The notes under the pieces were generated by a model, which did no database searches, was not told where the DNA came from, and saw nothing but the letters and a program-made list of their open reading frames with translations. Position numbers and translations under genes: made by a program. Below are positions 24,262 to 35,910 of a stretch of 64,000 nucleotides of DNA, piece after piece (positions within the stretch are counted from its first letter, which is position 1; each line of letters starts with the position of its first letter). Source of the stretch: Carnegiea gigantea. Taxonomy: Eukaryota > Streptophyta > Magnoliopsida > Caryophyllales > Cactaceae. The stretch spans positions 402,501 through 466,500 of the forward strand of contig JAKOGI010000008.1 of NCBI GenBank assembly GCA_029747015.1. The letters are read 5' to 3'.

Positions 24262-27200
24262 TGTTCACGTGGGATTGATTTTTGGTTGAGCCAATTGAGT
24301 AATCAACTTTGGTCCTCAATTTTATAGGTTTATACAATAAGTTGTGGAGAAAATGAAATTAATATCTGACATAAACAGTGGATAAACTTGGGTTGGTCTA
24401 GCTGACTTGAATTCAGGCCAAAAGTGGGTTGCTTTGTTAGGTGTTGATCAGGTCTTATTTTTGTTGTCCAAGGTGGGAAATTGGGTGCAAAGCAATTTTG
24501 CTAGTTCCAATTAAGTTATTATGGATTTGTGGAGATTTTGATTTTGTTGAGCAAACAGTCAGTTGAATTAAAATGGTGTCCCAGCTGTGTGTTACTCCTG
24601 AAGTATCAGTGTTACTCCTGAAGTATCAATGATGACAATGAGACCTGATGTTGCATTAGCTGTGTACTGGAGCTAAGCAAGTCAATACATGGTTGTATTT
24701 GTATTCTTCTTAGCTTTGTTTTTTTTGGTCGGTGAATATAGTCTTGGTCCCGCATCTATGTGCTTGGAAAATGGGCTGGGCATAATTCTTCAACAACAAT
24801 GAAGATGGCAATCCCTAGTGTGGATCTCATCTAAGCAGAGTTCGGGGAGATGTAGATATAGCTACCTTATTGTGACGGATCTAGATATGTAAAACAGGAG
24901 TGTCCATCTATTAAACTACTTATTTTAGGAGTCTTTATATGTGCAAATTTAACTCCTTCAAAATATAGCTCATTAGATTTTATTTTTTTTTTCCCTTCTT
25001 TGGGTTAGGGGTGTCCATGGACACCCCAACCATACACAGATCCGTTCCTGCTACCTTATCTCTTAGGGGTTTGTTCGAGGAGACCCGTCAAAAAATTTTT
25101 CTGAAAACATTTTTTTTCTAGCTTAAACATTTTTGTAAGAAAGTGAGGAAGGAAGTGATAAGTGTAATAAGTTCTGCTAATACGTATTACGATGAGCAAA
25201 AATCCAACAATACCATTTTAGAGACTTTCCAATCTGGCATATTGGTCATAGTTCAAGCTACCAGCACATCACAGGGGACCTTACAAACATGTTTGCTATA
25301 TGTACTGCCCAAAAGAATGGATTAGGAAATGCTGAAGATTCCATGGCCGTAAATCTGGTTGTGTGTTTTAAGTACATTTTATTTGCTATGGGTGACTAGT
25401 AAGTTCCTGAAGGACTCCACAGGATACTGGATACTGGATAGTGGATACTAAGCAAGCTTATCTAAGGTTTGCAACCCTGAAGACCTCTAGATACCCCTAT
25501 CTGGAGCCATGATATCTGTAGTCCCAAAATGTGCCATATCCAGTTAATTTCTAGGAAGTTTGGCATTTCATTTATATGTGTTGCTTCAAGAACTTGGGGG
25601 AGGTTTCCCCCCCCCCCCCCCCCCCCCCAAAAAAGGATATTACACTTTCCGATGGGCCCTTGCTGAGTAATGGGCTCAGTTTCTATTAGTTCTTGGTGAT
25701 ATTCTCTGGCATTTCCTTTTACAATATTCTGAATGATGACAAGGTTATTGCTTAGGCTACTTGCTGGGGTGTCTCTTGGCTGTTTCAGCAACCGACTCAA
25801 ACTGGGAAATTTTAGTATCAAATAAAGCATCCCTAATCTCTCTTAGCTTTGGCATTAATTTTGCAGGTGCTAGCTAATGAAGCAAGGTTCTGGGGAGCAT
25901 TTGGGTTTTATGCTTTATTTACACTGGTATGCTTTACAACTACTAATGCATGTTTCACTGTTCTAGCAAGAAAGAATCTTCCAGGAACAAATTATTGCAG
26001 TTGAATTTTATGGTGCTGCTTGACTTTTATGTAGGTTTATCTTCTTGCTGGTTTTAGTGGGGGCTGCTTAACCTTTTTTATTTCAGCATCCTTGTTGGCT
26101 GCTTGGATCTGTACTCGATTGTCCTGCAGTCGTGATCAATCATTGAGGTCAATACTGCTGAATTTTATGGCATTTTAGACACAGTTTTAAGTGTTAATAA
26201 TATGAGCATTAGAATATTTTAATGTGTTCTGATTTTTTAAATAAATTTCTTTTAGGTTAGCTGTGGTGTATATCTTACCTATGCTTCCATGTTTAACATA
26301 CTCGGTTCACTTTGGTGGGATTCTTCTGCAGTTCGTGATTGAGAAGATGGGTATGGTGGGTTCTATTCCTCCACCTTTTGGTAAGTGTATACTTATATCT
26401 GACGCACACTAATTTCGATGGTACTAGTATGTTATTATGTTTTTAATTAATTTAAGAGAAATTCATTTTCATGGCCTTGCCATGCGTTGACACCCCCCCC
26501 AAGCAAAAAAAAGCTTGGGTATTATGCTTCAGCTTTTATGCGATCTCATTTATAATATAATACTATTGTTCCTCACTTGCTTTTGGTTGAAAAAGTACAA
26601 CTTGTTTCTCTAATTATGATGCAACTAGGGGCTACAGGAATGCAGGATGACTACGTGATGTGGATATGAGCTTTTGCATTACAATTTTTGCCTATGTGAA
26701 TGAAACCTGCATACATTATGCCTAATCTATACTCGCAGTCGGGCACTCTTAAGCCCAAGCTAACCGCTTACACGCTACCACAAGGCGTCCTTTTGCCTAC
26801 ACAGAATAACATGTGGGACCCCAAGTTTGTTTGTGCTACTTGTCCCCTAATCCATCCTACCTGTCGACCCACCCTTTAACACCAGTAACCTAGCCTTGCT
26901 GCTGCAGCCTTCACCAGCCACTTAGGGCGTCTTTGGGTGGCATGTGGCACCATGTAGACTGTCAATCCCTTTATGGCCAGCAAGTCTGCCGGGATTACCT
27001 CCATGGGCCATTTTCCCTCATGCTGACCTTCCTCCCCCCCCCTTCAAAACCACTCACAAGGGGACCAAAGATAGAATTGTCTGGAATCTATAGTTGCAGA
27101 GGGTCTTGTGTCTCTTCAACTGCCACAAAAGTTGCCAATGTTTTTTGGAAAGAGGGTGGTTGTGTAGGGGAGGCTGGAGGAGTAAGTGAAGGTCATGGGG

Positions 27201-30200
27201 CTTTTGGACGGTCAGCAGGACTAATGCACCTTGGCTTGCTAAGATCGGATGAGTACATCCCATGGACTTGGTAGACCTCATGACGCCCCAAATGGCTAGT
27301 AAGTAGGCTGTTATGGGATGGAGAATTTGGAGGACCTGAGGAGAATCATCGTAGTAGGACTGTATCACCAAAGCTTCTGTTAGACCTTGTGGGCGAGGTG
27401 CTTCTAATATTGTTGCTATTCTTTGGTAAACATTGAGGATTGATTCAACTTAGATGTCATTTGTGAACTCTGTGATGCTTTATGGTTATTTGAACTCTGC
27501 TGGACAATTAACACATAAGATACGAGCTATAGTTCTATTTACATAACTTTACAGGTAAATTCTTGATTTCAGGGTACTATATGCAGGATGTCATAGTGGG
27601 AGCTATGGTTGGTGTTGTAACTGGTTTGTGTCTGGGCCCTTTGCTGCCTGTTATCGGTTCCTGGTTAGCCAGGACTTCTGTAATGCAAATCCTGCTGCAC
27701 GTCAGCGTGCTTGCCCTGGCTGTGTCATCAATCTTCTTTCCATACAGTGTGGATGCACCGAAAAGGGTTGTAATGCAGCATACAGTCTTAACCACAGGTA
27801 TTCAAACTGTTACTGCAATTCACTGTGAACTGAACAAAGGTATTGACTTTCACATAGAGTAGCGGTGACTGCTAGAAACCCAATCTGAAGTTCGTGCCTC
27901 TGACTCAACAGATTCAACACATATTTTGGACTCAAGCTATGAGTTTAGTGTGGTGGATTCGAATTCTCTACCTTTTCTTTTCAAGCATGCTCGTGAGGCA
28001 GCAGAACAACTGCAAATTGGTTCAGGATATTCTTTTGAGACCTCAAGACAAAGATGGCTTGTGAGTTATTCCAGCTGTTGCAATTCTAATAATCTGAGTT
28101 TCACCCCTCCCTCCCTGCACATCCTTATGTTCAAGTCCTTGATGGATCTAAACGAGGGAATGCCTTTCTTTCTCTCTCCTTTGTTGGAAGTTATATTTGA
28201 GCTTCATGATCCAAGGAGGTATCTTCTTTAACCAAGTGCTAGGAACATGTTTTGTGCCGAAAGGACTTCTAAGAGAGCTTTTGGCTTAAGCACATAGTTA
28301 TATTTAAATTAGGCTGCCTGCATTGCAGGTTTTGTTCTGTCTTTCTGTTTTGGCAGGGCTTAGGCACTTGAAAAGATTTGGATTGTGGAATATTAATGCA
28401 TATGATTCCCTTCCTCCCTCCGGGGAAAATAACTCACTTTGAGGCCGATAGATATTGTGGCTTATTTGAGAGCTTCAGTTCACCTTATTTCCACCACGTG
28501 GCTTGATGTATTCATCATTATTGTAGCAGTAACCTTCTTGCTGGGCAACTTCACAAAATATGTGGGTTTATCGGAAAAATATTTGAGATTGATAGTTTTG
28601 TGGTTAACTGGTTGCAGTTCTGTTTAGCTTATTTTTGTGAAGTTCAGGTTTGAGTTGCTTGTAACCAGACACATTCTATGAAGTAGCCTGTCTGTTTTGT
28701 GCAATCTTTTATATCTCGCTGTTGACCTGCAGGCGCTTTTCCCAGTGTCTTTTCTTTTTTCAAGGAGCTTGAAGTTCCCAGCCAGATATGATGATATTTT
28801 GAAGCAATACAACGCTTTTCCTCATGTATCAACTGTTGAGCAAGAGATTTCTGCTACTGGTACTCGCAAGATTCACCTGGAACTTAATTTAGGGTGAGTT
28901 CAAAGCTGTCTATCCTGAATTTTACTTTAGTCCATTCTAGTGATAATGTTTCCTCAATAGCCCACCGGAAGCATCCGAGTTAACTTCAGGGTTAAAACAT
29001 GCATGAGTGATGAGTGTTTTGAACTTCTAGCAATACTTTTGACATACTTATTGTATTCAGTTTTAAATGGGAGTCTCTTATCTTATCCTAATGGATAAAT
29101 AGGGCATATTGTAATTTTGATTTTTCTCTGTTCAAGATTCTGCAGTTTTCTTGGTTTCTCATATCTGCCCCCGTTCTCTTACAGTCTCAAATGAATCTAT
29201 TTGCCTAGAAAGCAGGCGTGTAGTGAGGAATTTCTTCTTGCTATTAGTCATCTGAGTTGGTTGTTCTATCTTTGGTTTTCCTTGTGGTGGGAACGAGGGT
29301 GTGGGGTGGCTTGATAGAGATGGGTTTATGTGTAGCCAATTCTTTAGATTTCCTGAAATTCCTAGCAGTATATTTCTTGCGTCTGTTCTAACTTTGTCGC
29401 TTCTCACTTCCTTTCGTTTTCCAGATCTCTGAAAGAGGTTTGGGTTACTGCTTTCAACATTACTGGCCCATTGTCTAGGTGGTCATTTGCTGACAACAAA
29501 CTACCAGGTGAGTATTCTTTTGGCTGGCTCTTATTTCCTAAAAAACTTACTGGCTTTGTTGGTCTTGTATCTTGACACAAATCAAATCTTTAATTGGTCT
29601 ACAGCTCCTGAAAGTATTGATGGTGGTCCTCCATCATACATATGCAGACTTAGTGGCGCTAGTCATGAAAAGTGGACATTCTGGCTGGAGGTATGGTTCT
29701 AGCTCTAGTATATTTTGTATTGTCAGTATCTTCAGCTGCAGTTCACTAATAGAGCATAATGATGTAATAAATTGAAGATACCAGTGGCACATTTTAAGGA
29801 AAGGAAAGGGCACACTTGGACATTTTATTTTGCGATGTTAGAATGATTATGTCTTTATACAACTTGGTGATTGGTGGTAAATTCTCTGCTTTTCAGGTAG
29901 TTAAGAAATGCATATATCAAGCAATTTTTTTAGCTAAGGATTATGTCCTATCAAACAGGACTATTTCTACTTCTGTAGTTTGGTATAAGGTGCTGCCCAG
30001 CGAACTTTTCTCAAAATGGCAGTTTTTTTTTTTGGGGGGGGGGGGGGATCTTGTGATTCACATCTCTCCCGGTTGTCGGGGTTGTGTGGGGCTGCAATCA
30101 TGCTTCTTTGGTCCTGGGGCCATAATGGCCTTTCCCTCCAGCCCATATCCACCCCTTTAAGCTGCGTTGTACGAAGGAGCTTTTGGCAGCTTCATGATCA

Positions 30201-30744
30201 AACAACAAAAGAAAGAAAGTAGTTGTTTAATGCCTTTCAAATCTAGGGTTCTATGGAGATAGTCTCCCTATAATTCTCCAGTCGTGATTAGTTTGTACGT
30301 ATCTAACACCCCCCCTTCTCCACCATCTTTGTGAGCCCTCGAGTTCCATAGTCTGCCGCTGATAGGACTTTGATCTGAAGTACCAGTTTCGTTCGATTTA
30401 GGACTTGGGGTTGGTAAAGTGGAAAATACACCGGTGAGTAGTCGACTGAACACCAGTACTTTTGCTAATACATACATAATTGAAGTTAATCTCTCGTTAC
30501 TCTTCATGGAGTATGTAGTGCATTTATATCTTCATCTATTTCTCAACGCCGTGATATATCCCGAAGGCATTGTTTCTAAATTGATGGTGTAATGTTGCAG
30601 GCAAACAGTTCGGAGCCATTGAGGGTGGAAGTAGCAGCCCTGGATCAAAATCTGATGGAGCCAGCCAAGAACTTGAAACGTCTTTTCCCAGATTGGGTTG
30701 ATGTAATTGCCTATACTAGTTTTTTGTCAAGTTATTCGTTTTAG
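19523..30744 (+). CDS. ER-type M28 zinc metallopeptidase (ERMP1-like)
   Basis: Multi-pass membrane aminopeptidase-like protein of family M28, related to animal ER metallopeptidase 1. Exons: 19523-19738, 19828-19913, 21143-21244, 21336-21442, 21554-21654, 21920-22007, 22111-22199, 22472-22611, 22719-22884, 23026-23161, 23328-23424, 24069-24198, 25867-25926, 26035-26147, 26256-26380, 27573-27797, 27912-28060, 28733-28893, 29425-29507, 29605-29690, 30601-30744, giving 867 residues. The N-terminal membrane anchor is at about residues 14-36. Metal and catalytic residues by family comparison are His153 and Asp155 in NAHFDS, Asp165, Glu199/Glu200 in NGAEE, Glu226 in INIEASG, and His300 in YYYHTSYDT. 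All are present, so it is predicted active. The C-terminal half has many hydrophobic segments ([38 protein letters not shown]). From memory, Arabidopsis At1g67420 is the counterpart. Start is the first Met after a leader containing CTAGGGTTTT. Confidence 0.92.
24219..24254. repeat. (TG)n microsatellite in M28 peptidase intron 12
   Basis: An uninterrupted TG dinucleotide run of about 17-18 units lies 20 bases after the exon 12 donor site. It is likely length-variable. Confidence 0.95.
24870..25050. mobile_element. Short hAT-like MITE in M28 peptidase intron 12
   Basis: CTACCTTAT occurs at 24862-24870 and at 25051-25059. Between them the left end reads TGTGACGGATCTAGATATG, and the reverse complement of the right end reads CAGGAACGGATCTGTGTATG, so the termini are inverted repeats. 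The repeat can be read as 8 or 9 bp, depending on where the degenerate left terminus starts. The GACGGATCT-type terminus and the GGGGTGTCC motif near the right end favour hAT. There is no coding capacity. Confidence 0.7.
25607..25634. repeat. C22A6 composite mononucleotide tract
   Basis: Twenty-two C residues followed directly by six A residues, in intron 12. It is the longest of a recurrent class of CnAn/TnGn junction tracts in this window. Confidence 0.9.
26916..27297. mobile_element. Possible MITE in M28 peptidase intron 15
   Basis: The left end AGCCACTTAGGGCGTCTTTG and the reverse complement of the right end, AGCCATTTGGGGCGTCATGA, are similar, giving a 382-bp segment with imperfect inverted ends. 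No target-site duplication was found. Open frames inside show no known domain. Confidence 0.35.
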
Positions 30745-32220
30745 TCTCCTGCTCATACTGGTCTCCTGAGTGGGTTTGGCTTTGTTAACTACCCAATTTA
30801 TGGCCTTGTGCTCTCTGGTTTTACCATACTAAATGGTCGGGGCAAAAAAAAAAAAAAAAAGGGGGGGGGGGGTTGCATTTTGCGATTCGTTGATTCGTAT
30901 CTATATTGATTTGGCATGTTTTTCTCAAATGAAAAAGCAGCATTAGTGTTGAATTTTTGGGGTTCCTGTTTGAGCTATTACTGGGGTGGTTTTATTTATT
31001 TTTTTTTAATAAATTCCAAATAAGTTACATTATCTGTTTGGTTTTATTACTCTCAGCAAAAAAATACAAGTCACCCGAGAAAATTGAAGAGGGTCAAATT
31101 TGAAAGGTTTATAAAATTGGGGGTTTGTTTTTTTTTCTTTGAAAAGAAAAGAAAGCAGTTCATTTTGTCGTGGAATTTTACCTACATTCAAAACTAAAAT
31201 AACAATCGGAGCTTACATGAAAAAAGAAACTTGTTTAGGGCAATTAAATGCACTGTGAAATGCGGATATGACATCCGATTAGAATGAAGTGTATGTGCCT
31301 AATTTGCGTCTGTTCAGTCTTCAAAAACCAGTTACTGTTAAAAACTCTACAATGATTTTGCTGAAAAGGCATGCATTGAGTCCAAATTGGCCAAATCTGA
31401 ATTCATTACGCCCAAATCAAATGATGGGTTGGCCCAAAAAAAACTACAGACCCAACGACAAACTGACGAAATGAAAGGCGTAAAGCCCTAAACTCCAAGG
31501 AATTAAAAAATTGAACAATTGAATTTATGCGCAATGAATCACCCTATCAAGGAAAAAAGGTTTTTTGTTTTGGTTCGACCTGTAATCACATATGAAATAA
31601 TGGATGGTATAAATTTAGCAACACGTTTACTTTAAGGTCTGTTGCAGGAAACATGTAATGTGCAATTTCAAGTTGTCAAGTATATCTTTTGCGGAAATAT
31701 CAAAGCCACTCGGGATATTTTTGACCCAAGTATTCAACCAGTCTGTACTTGGTTAACTGGGTACTTATCATTCAAGCGTATGAATTTTATTTAATTTTCA
31801 TACCGCCAATTATGTTCTTTAATTATTTTTTTATTTTTTAGTTTGGTACTATTTAGGTTTAAATTCTATTTGTCTTTCTAATCAAATAGGAGTGAGGTGA
31901 ATTACCAGTGAGTGACATATTTTGTTGAGTTGAGCAAGTGCGTATGGTAGTTTAAAGATTTTGCAAATTCGTGAGAATAGTTTTTCAAACTGATCAATGT
32001 TTAATAAACTGTGTATAGTTAGGGAAAAAGTATACAGTATGTATGCACCATATTGTAAAATGTTGGGAAAGATCCCTCCTCAAAAAAAAAAAAAAGAAGA
32101 AGAAAAACTCAGCTTCAAATGTAAGAAAATGTTTTGCCCATACTACCATGCATTATCTGAATTTAGATAGATTGTCTCACGTAAAATACATATTTATCGC
32201 ATGCTAAATTTGGGATGATT
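30745..32220. other. M28 peptidase 3' region and spacer
   Basis: The 3'UTR probably occupies the first few hundred bases. An A17G12 tract lies at 30844-30872. No gene was recognised. Confidence 0.4.
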
Positions 32221-32221
32221 T

Positions 32222-32405
32222 AGGAAGTTCTGTTCCAGGGGTTGGGAATGATCAAGACTCTCTGGTGAACTGGATTGTTGCTGATCTTCCAAGGAAACCG
32301 GGCAATATTGGTGGTAATTGGGCCTTTAAATCTGTTATCACTATTTGGTGGGTCTGGCGCCGGAGAAATGCTCGCGTTTTTTTTGGTGCAATCGAGAGGA
32401 CTTAA
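32222..32405 (+). pseudogene. L1 fragment between zinc-binding and RNase H regions
   Basis: One plus-strand frame reads DQDSLVNWIVADLPRKPGN, then WAFKSVITIWWVWRRRNARV and FFGAIERT before a stop. Tryptophan-rich WWxWRRRN-type sequence is typical of plant L1 ORF2 just upstream of RNase H. It is an isolated fragment of about 60 codons. Confidence 0.6.
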
Positions 32406-32438
32406 GCTCTCTGCCCTCTCGATTGCACCAAAAAAAAC
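32376..32438. repeat. Perfect 24-bp inverted repeat with 15-nt loop
   Basis: The left arm at 32376-32399 (GTTTTTTTTGGTGCAATC followed by GAGAGG) is the exact reverse complement of the right arm at 32415-32438. The left arm is the end of the L1 fragment, so the right arm is an inverted copy of it. Confidence 0.9.
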
Positions 32439-32439
32439 A

Positions 32440-33120
32440 TAAAATACATGTTTATTAGAGAGTAGCACACAATTATTTAGTCATTCAAATAAAATAATAT
32501 TCAATCAAATGCACAGATTTAGACCAAAAAGAATTGAAACTATTTGGTATTAACTTCTAACTAAACCAAATTTATTTATCATATACTGTATACTCTAATT
32601 ATCGTACATAAATGGATCAACAATCTAAGACTACTATGCGATTTAGCATCTATAATATTATCATGTTAATTGTGACGCATTAACATGAACCCCCAATCAT
32701 TGAGCCATGCATAGGTCAAGTTTTTTTTTTGCTTCTCCTCCATACTTGATCTCGATTTCTCTTATTAAATGTAATTCTAAATAGGAAAAATTAAAAAACT
32801 AATAACTCGAATCAAAATTTTAAAAAGAAAGATCATACATCTTGTTTGAATGATAATGGAACTATGTGCATTGGTAGAAATTTGTGAATCTAAACTATGA
32901 AGGAATGGAGGAATGAACAAGAAAGTGCATATGTTTGACAGTTTGACTCTTGCTTGACTGTCACTGCAGCTACGTTAACTCGCTCTACAACTCAATCACA
33001 ACTCGCTCTACAACTCATTAACTCAATAACGTAACTCAGCCTCTATGAATAAAACCTGGGCACTGAGTTACTCCTCCACAAATGTAAAGCTTAATTCCGT
33101 GTCAACTCAACTCGATCAGT
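32440..33120. other. AT-rich spacer
   Basis: No gene was recognised. A short CTCGCTCTACAACTCA duplication lies at about 32980-33020. Confidence 0.35.
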
Positions 33121-33124
33121 ATTA

Positions 33125-33400
33125 CACCAATTCAACTCGGGGGCGAGGCGGCAGCGACTCGGCGGGAGATTGGGAGAGCGGGTTACGACTCGGAGCGCTT
33201 CCTCGAACTCGGACTCATCACAGGCGATGTGAATCGGACCATCGTTATCATCGAAGCCGTACTACTTTGCGGCTTTTTCCAGAAGCTTCGCGAAGGCCGG
33301 GTGGTTGAGGTGAGTCACCAACACGATGAATCGCCGGCAATTACTTCCGACGCGCACCGCCACATGTCCCGACGGCGCCACTCCTCGTCGCGACGGTAAA
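33125..33400 (+). other. GC-rich possible captured coding fragment
   Basis: A GC-rich island in an AT-rich spacer. One frame without a local Met reads GYDSERFLELGLITGDVNRT followed by IVIIEAVLLCGFFQKLREG, and another opens with an ATG at 33045. Neither resembles a family I recognise. It could be an exon of an unrecognised gene or a fragment carried by a transposon. Confidence 0.25.
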
Positions 33401-33491
33401 ACCTTGAATTTCCTGCGTTTTAGGCCGTAATGTGACCAAAATTTGACCGTGTGGATGAGAGAGAATTAAAGGTGATTAAGATCAAGATGAA

Positions 33492-33820
33492 GGCCCTCTT
33501 TGGCAAATAGCTGTTAGCTATTTGAATTAGTTGTTTATATTAGCTGTTTGAATTAGCTATTTGTTGAAAAACTGTTTGATAAAATTAGCTGTTTCTGATA
33601 AAGTTGTGAGACAAAAAGCTAATTCGAAAAAAAGCTCTTCCAAAAAGCTCATGGAATTAGTTTTTTCAAATTAGTTTTTTGGACCCAAAAAGCTTTTTTA
33701 AAAAGCTCTTTCACCAAACACCCAAATTAGCTTTTTTACTTGGTCAAAAAGCTAATTTTGATCAAATAAGCTCTTTTTAGCCAAAAAGCTCTCCAAAAAG
33801 TTCCTTGCCAAACAGGGCCA
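33492..33820. mobile_element. hAT MITE with 8-bp target duplication
   Basis: The element begins GGCCCTCTTTGGCAAATAGC, and its right end reverse-complements to GGCCCTGTTTGGCAAGGAAC. AAGATGAA flanks it at 33484-33491 and 33821-33828. The interior is made of AGCTGTTTGAATTAGCT-like units and inverted AAAAAGCTAATT units. Related, more degraded copies lie at 46503-46931 and 48752-49005. Confidence 0.85.
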
Positions 33821-33836
33821 AAGATGAAGAGATGGC

Positions 33837-33867
<31 letters not shown>

Positions 33868-34179
33868 TTACGTATATATAGTGCATGGTTTGGGAAACTT
33901 GGGTAATAATTTATGTGACATTGGACAAATCGTAGCCGTTCATTTAGATTGTGGGGTTCTAAGACTATCTGAATTAGACAGGGATTAGGAAAGGAAAAAT
34001 ATAGACCTAATGTTATGATTTTTTTTTAATTATTTTTTAAAGGGAGGTTTGAAGACTGTGCGGACTACTGGATTGGTTAACCTTGTCAAACATTTGTGTA
34101 GTAATACCTGAGTCATATCAATTCTCATATTCTATCTTATTGCGGCCCCAAAAAGAGAAGAAAATAATCATTAAGACTG

Positions 34180-34279
34180 TGCACACATTAATTGAAATTA
34201 GATTAGCTTAAAATTAGAACGGAGTCTAAGCCCATGCATCCATTCTAATTTAAGCTAATCTAATTTTAATTATTGTGCT
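34180..34279. repeat. Hairpin-forming inverted repeat (MITE- or pre-miRNA-like)
   Basis: Arms of about 38-40 bases (34180-34219 and 34243-34279) are almost fully complementary around a core AAATTAGATTAGCTTAAA, separated by a loop of about 23 bases. The outer ends GCACA and TGTGC pair as well. No coding sequence is present. It may be a snap-back MITE or a precursor-like RNA hairpin. Confidence 0.75.
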
Positions 34280-34863
34280 CGATATGATTGGCTGATAGCA
34301 ATGCACGCAATTGATGATATTTAGTTTTAATTTAAATTTTTAATTAAAAAATTGATCAAAGTTCTTTTTTTGGGGGGGGGGGGGGGGGGGGACGTAGAAA
34401 GTGCATAGGTCAAGGTAAGTAGAATTTCAACCGAAGTCCATGTTATCATCAAATCTCAAGACTTTACCAATTATATAAGCTAATAACAATAATTAAATAT
34501 ATATTATTATTTTACCAATAATAAATATAAACAATACCAATTACCAAGGCAAAGACTTTTATTGCATTTTTTTTTTCTTTGTGAACATATGATTTATATT
34601 TTATCAAATATTAATTTGTCTATTATTAATGAGAATTATCATACAAATTTCCCAATTAAAGAATAAAATCTCACAATTTAAAATTAAAAAAATCCTTGCA
34701 TATACAAATTTCATGCATTACATGTGCCCTTAATATTCTCTTGGAACTGGCTTATTTGCGGTAGAGATATATATAGAGATAAAGTTGACTACATCTAAAT
34801 CTTATCAGAGCCCGCGAAAATATAATCCACACTGAAAATTGTTATTGTTATTGCTGTTGTTGT

Positions 34864-35241
34864 TAAAGCATTCCCAACCTAAGTTTCAAATTTTTGGAAC
34901 TCAGGCCTACCACATCATTAAAAGTTCCATATTTTTGAAAGTCGCATTCTATCACTTTCCCAACCAATGAAACTTCAATTTAAATTATATAATAAAATAT
35001 TTTATATGAATCTACCTTATAACATAATTTTTTCAACTATCTAAATAATATATTTTTATTAAAAAAGAAAAATAAATAAAAAATAAAAAAGGACAAAAAA
35101 AGAGGTAATGAGGGGGGGATAGTCAGGCATGTGGGCCGCGTGTGCCCCACCTATCACATGGCTGGAACTCCAAAGTTCTGCTTGAAGTGAAACTTGGACC
35201 CCACCCACTGGAACGCGTGCTAGTGGGTAGGAGTGCTCTTA
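34864..35241. mobile_element. MITE, GAGCATYCC family
   Basis: The left end TAAAGCATTCCCAACCTA matches the reverse complement of the right end, TAAGAGCACTCCTACCCACT. The interior carries GGAACTCAGGCCTACCACAT, also seen in the element at 41353-41773. No target-site duplication was clear. Confidence 0.6.
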
Positions 35242-35344
35242 CATGTGTCTTTAATAATTATCAATAATTTTCATTAAATGCTAAAATCGCAAACATTGGG
35301 GTAGAATTTGATTAGGCTCGAACGGCTCATGAAGCCCAAATCCC

Positions 35345-35722
35345 TTAGAGCATCCGCAGCGAGGGTTGAAAAAGGGGGACGCAGGTCCCATGCTGCCACT
35401 TGTCGCAATATGAGAAGAGAGAGGGAGGAGTGCCACGCGGGAGAGAACGGGCAGACGTTTCTCCCCACGGGCCAACTTTTGGTATTTTTAATATTTTTTT
35501 TGTTTTTTCTTTTTTGGTTGGAGTATTTATATAATTTTTAAATAATTTTAAAACAGGTTGTGTGTTATAAGATTGGTCTATGACAAATATTTTTATTGTA
35601 TGATGAAAATTGAGTTTTGTGGGTTAAAAAAGTAAATAAATACAAGTTTCAAAATTATAAAATTTTTGCTGATGTAATGGAGCAGAGTTCCACAAACTAG
35701 AACTTTAGATGAGAATGCTCAT
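35345..35722. mobile_element. MITE, GAGCATYCC family, upstream of RPL17
   Basis: The left end reads TTAGAGCATCCGCAGCGAGG, and the right end reverse-complements to ATGAGCATTCTCATCTAAAG. Internal sequence (TGCCACTTGTCGCAATATGA) recurs in opposite orientation at about 41710-41735. The right end lies about 110 bases before the RPL17 TATA box. Confidence 0.6.
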
Positions 35723-35807
35723 AGTGGCCCGGCCCTAAAAGTTAGAAAAGCAAGGAAACCGACTTAAGATGCCAAAACGGCGTCGTGTCAGTGTGCACAA
35801 TCGGGGT

Positions 35808-35910
35808 CTAGGGTTTCGGAAAGCTCACATCCGTATAAAACAAGGGAGCCAGCCGGCCTCCCCTGCTCCGAAGGGGGGAGAGGCAGCAGCAGAATCCAGA
35901 AACCCTAAAA
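35808..35910 (+). promoter_or_regulatory. RPL17 core promoter and leader with telo-boxes
   Basis: A TATAAAA box lies at 35834-35840. A CTAGGGTTT element lies at 35808-35816 and AAACCCTAA at 35900-35908, just before the ATG. Telo-box motifs of this type are common in plant ribosomal-protein promoters, and a GGCCCGGCCC stretch at about 35725-35735 resembles a site II region. Transcription probably starts near 35865. Confidence 0.7.

Noticed and set aside
26933..27274. 113-codon open frame in an M28 peptidase intron
   Set aside because: It lies within a segment with inverted ends, shows no domain, and is probably part of a non-coding MITE.
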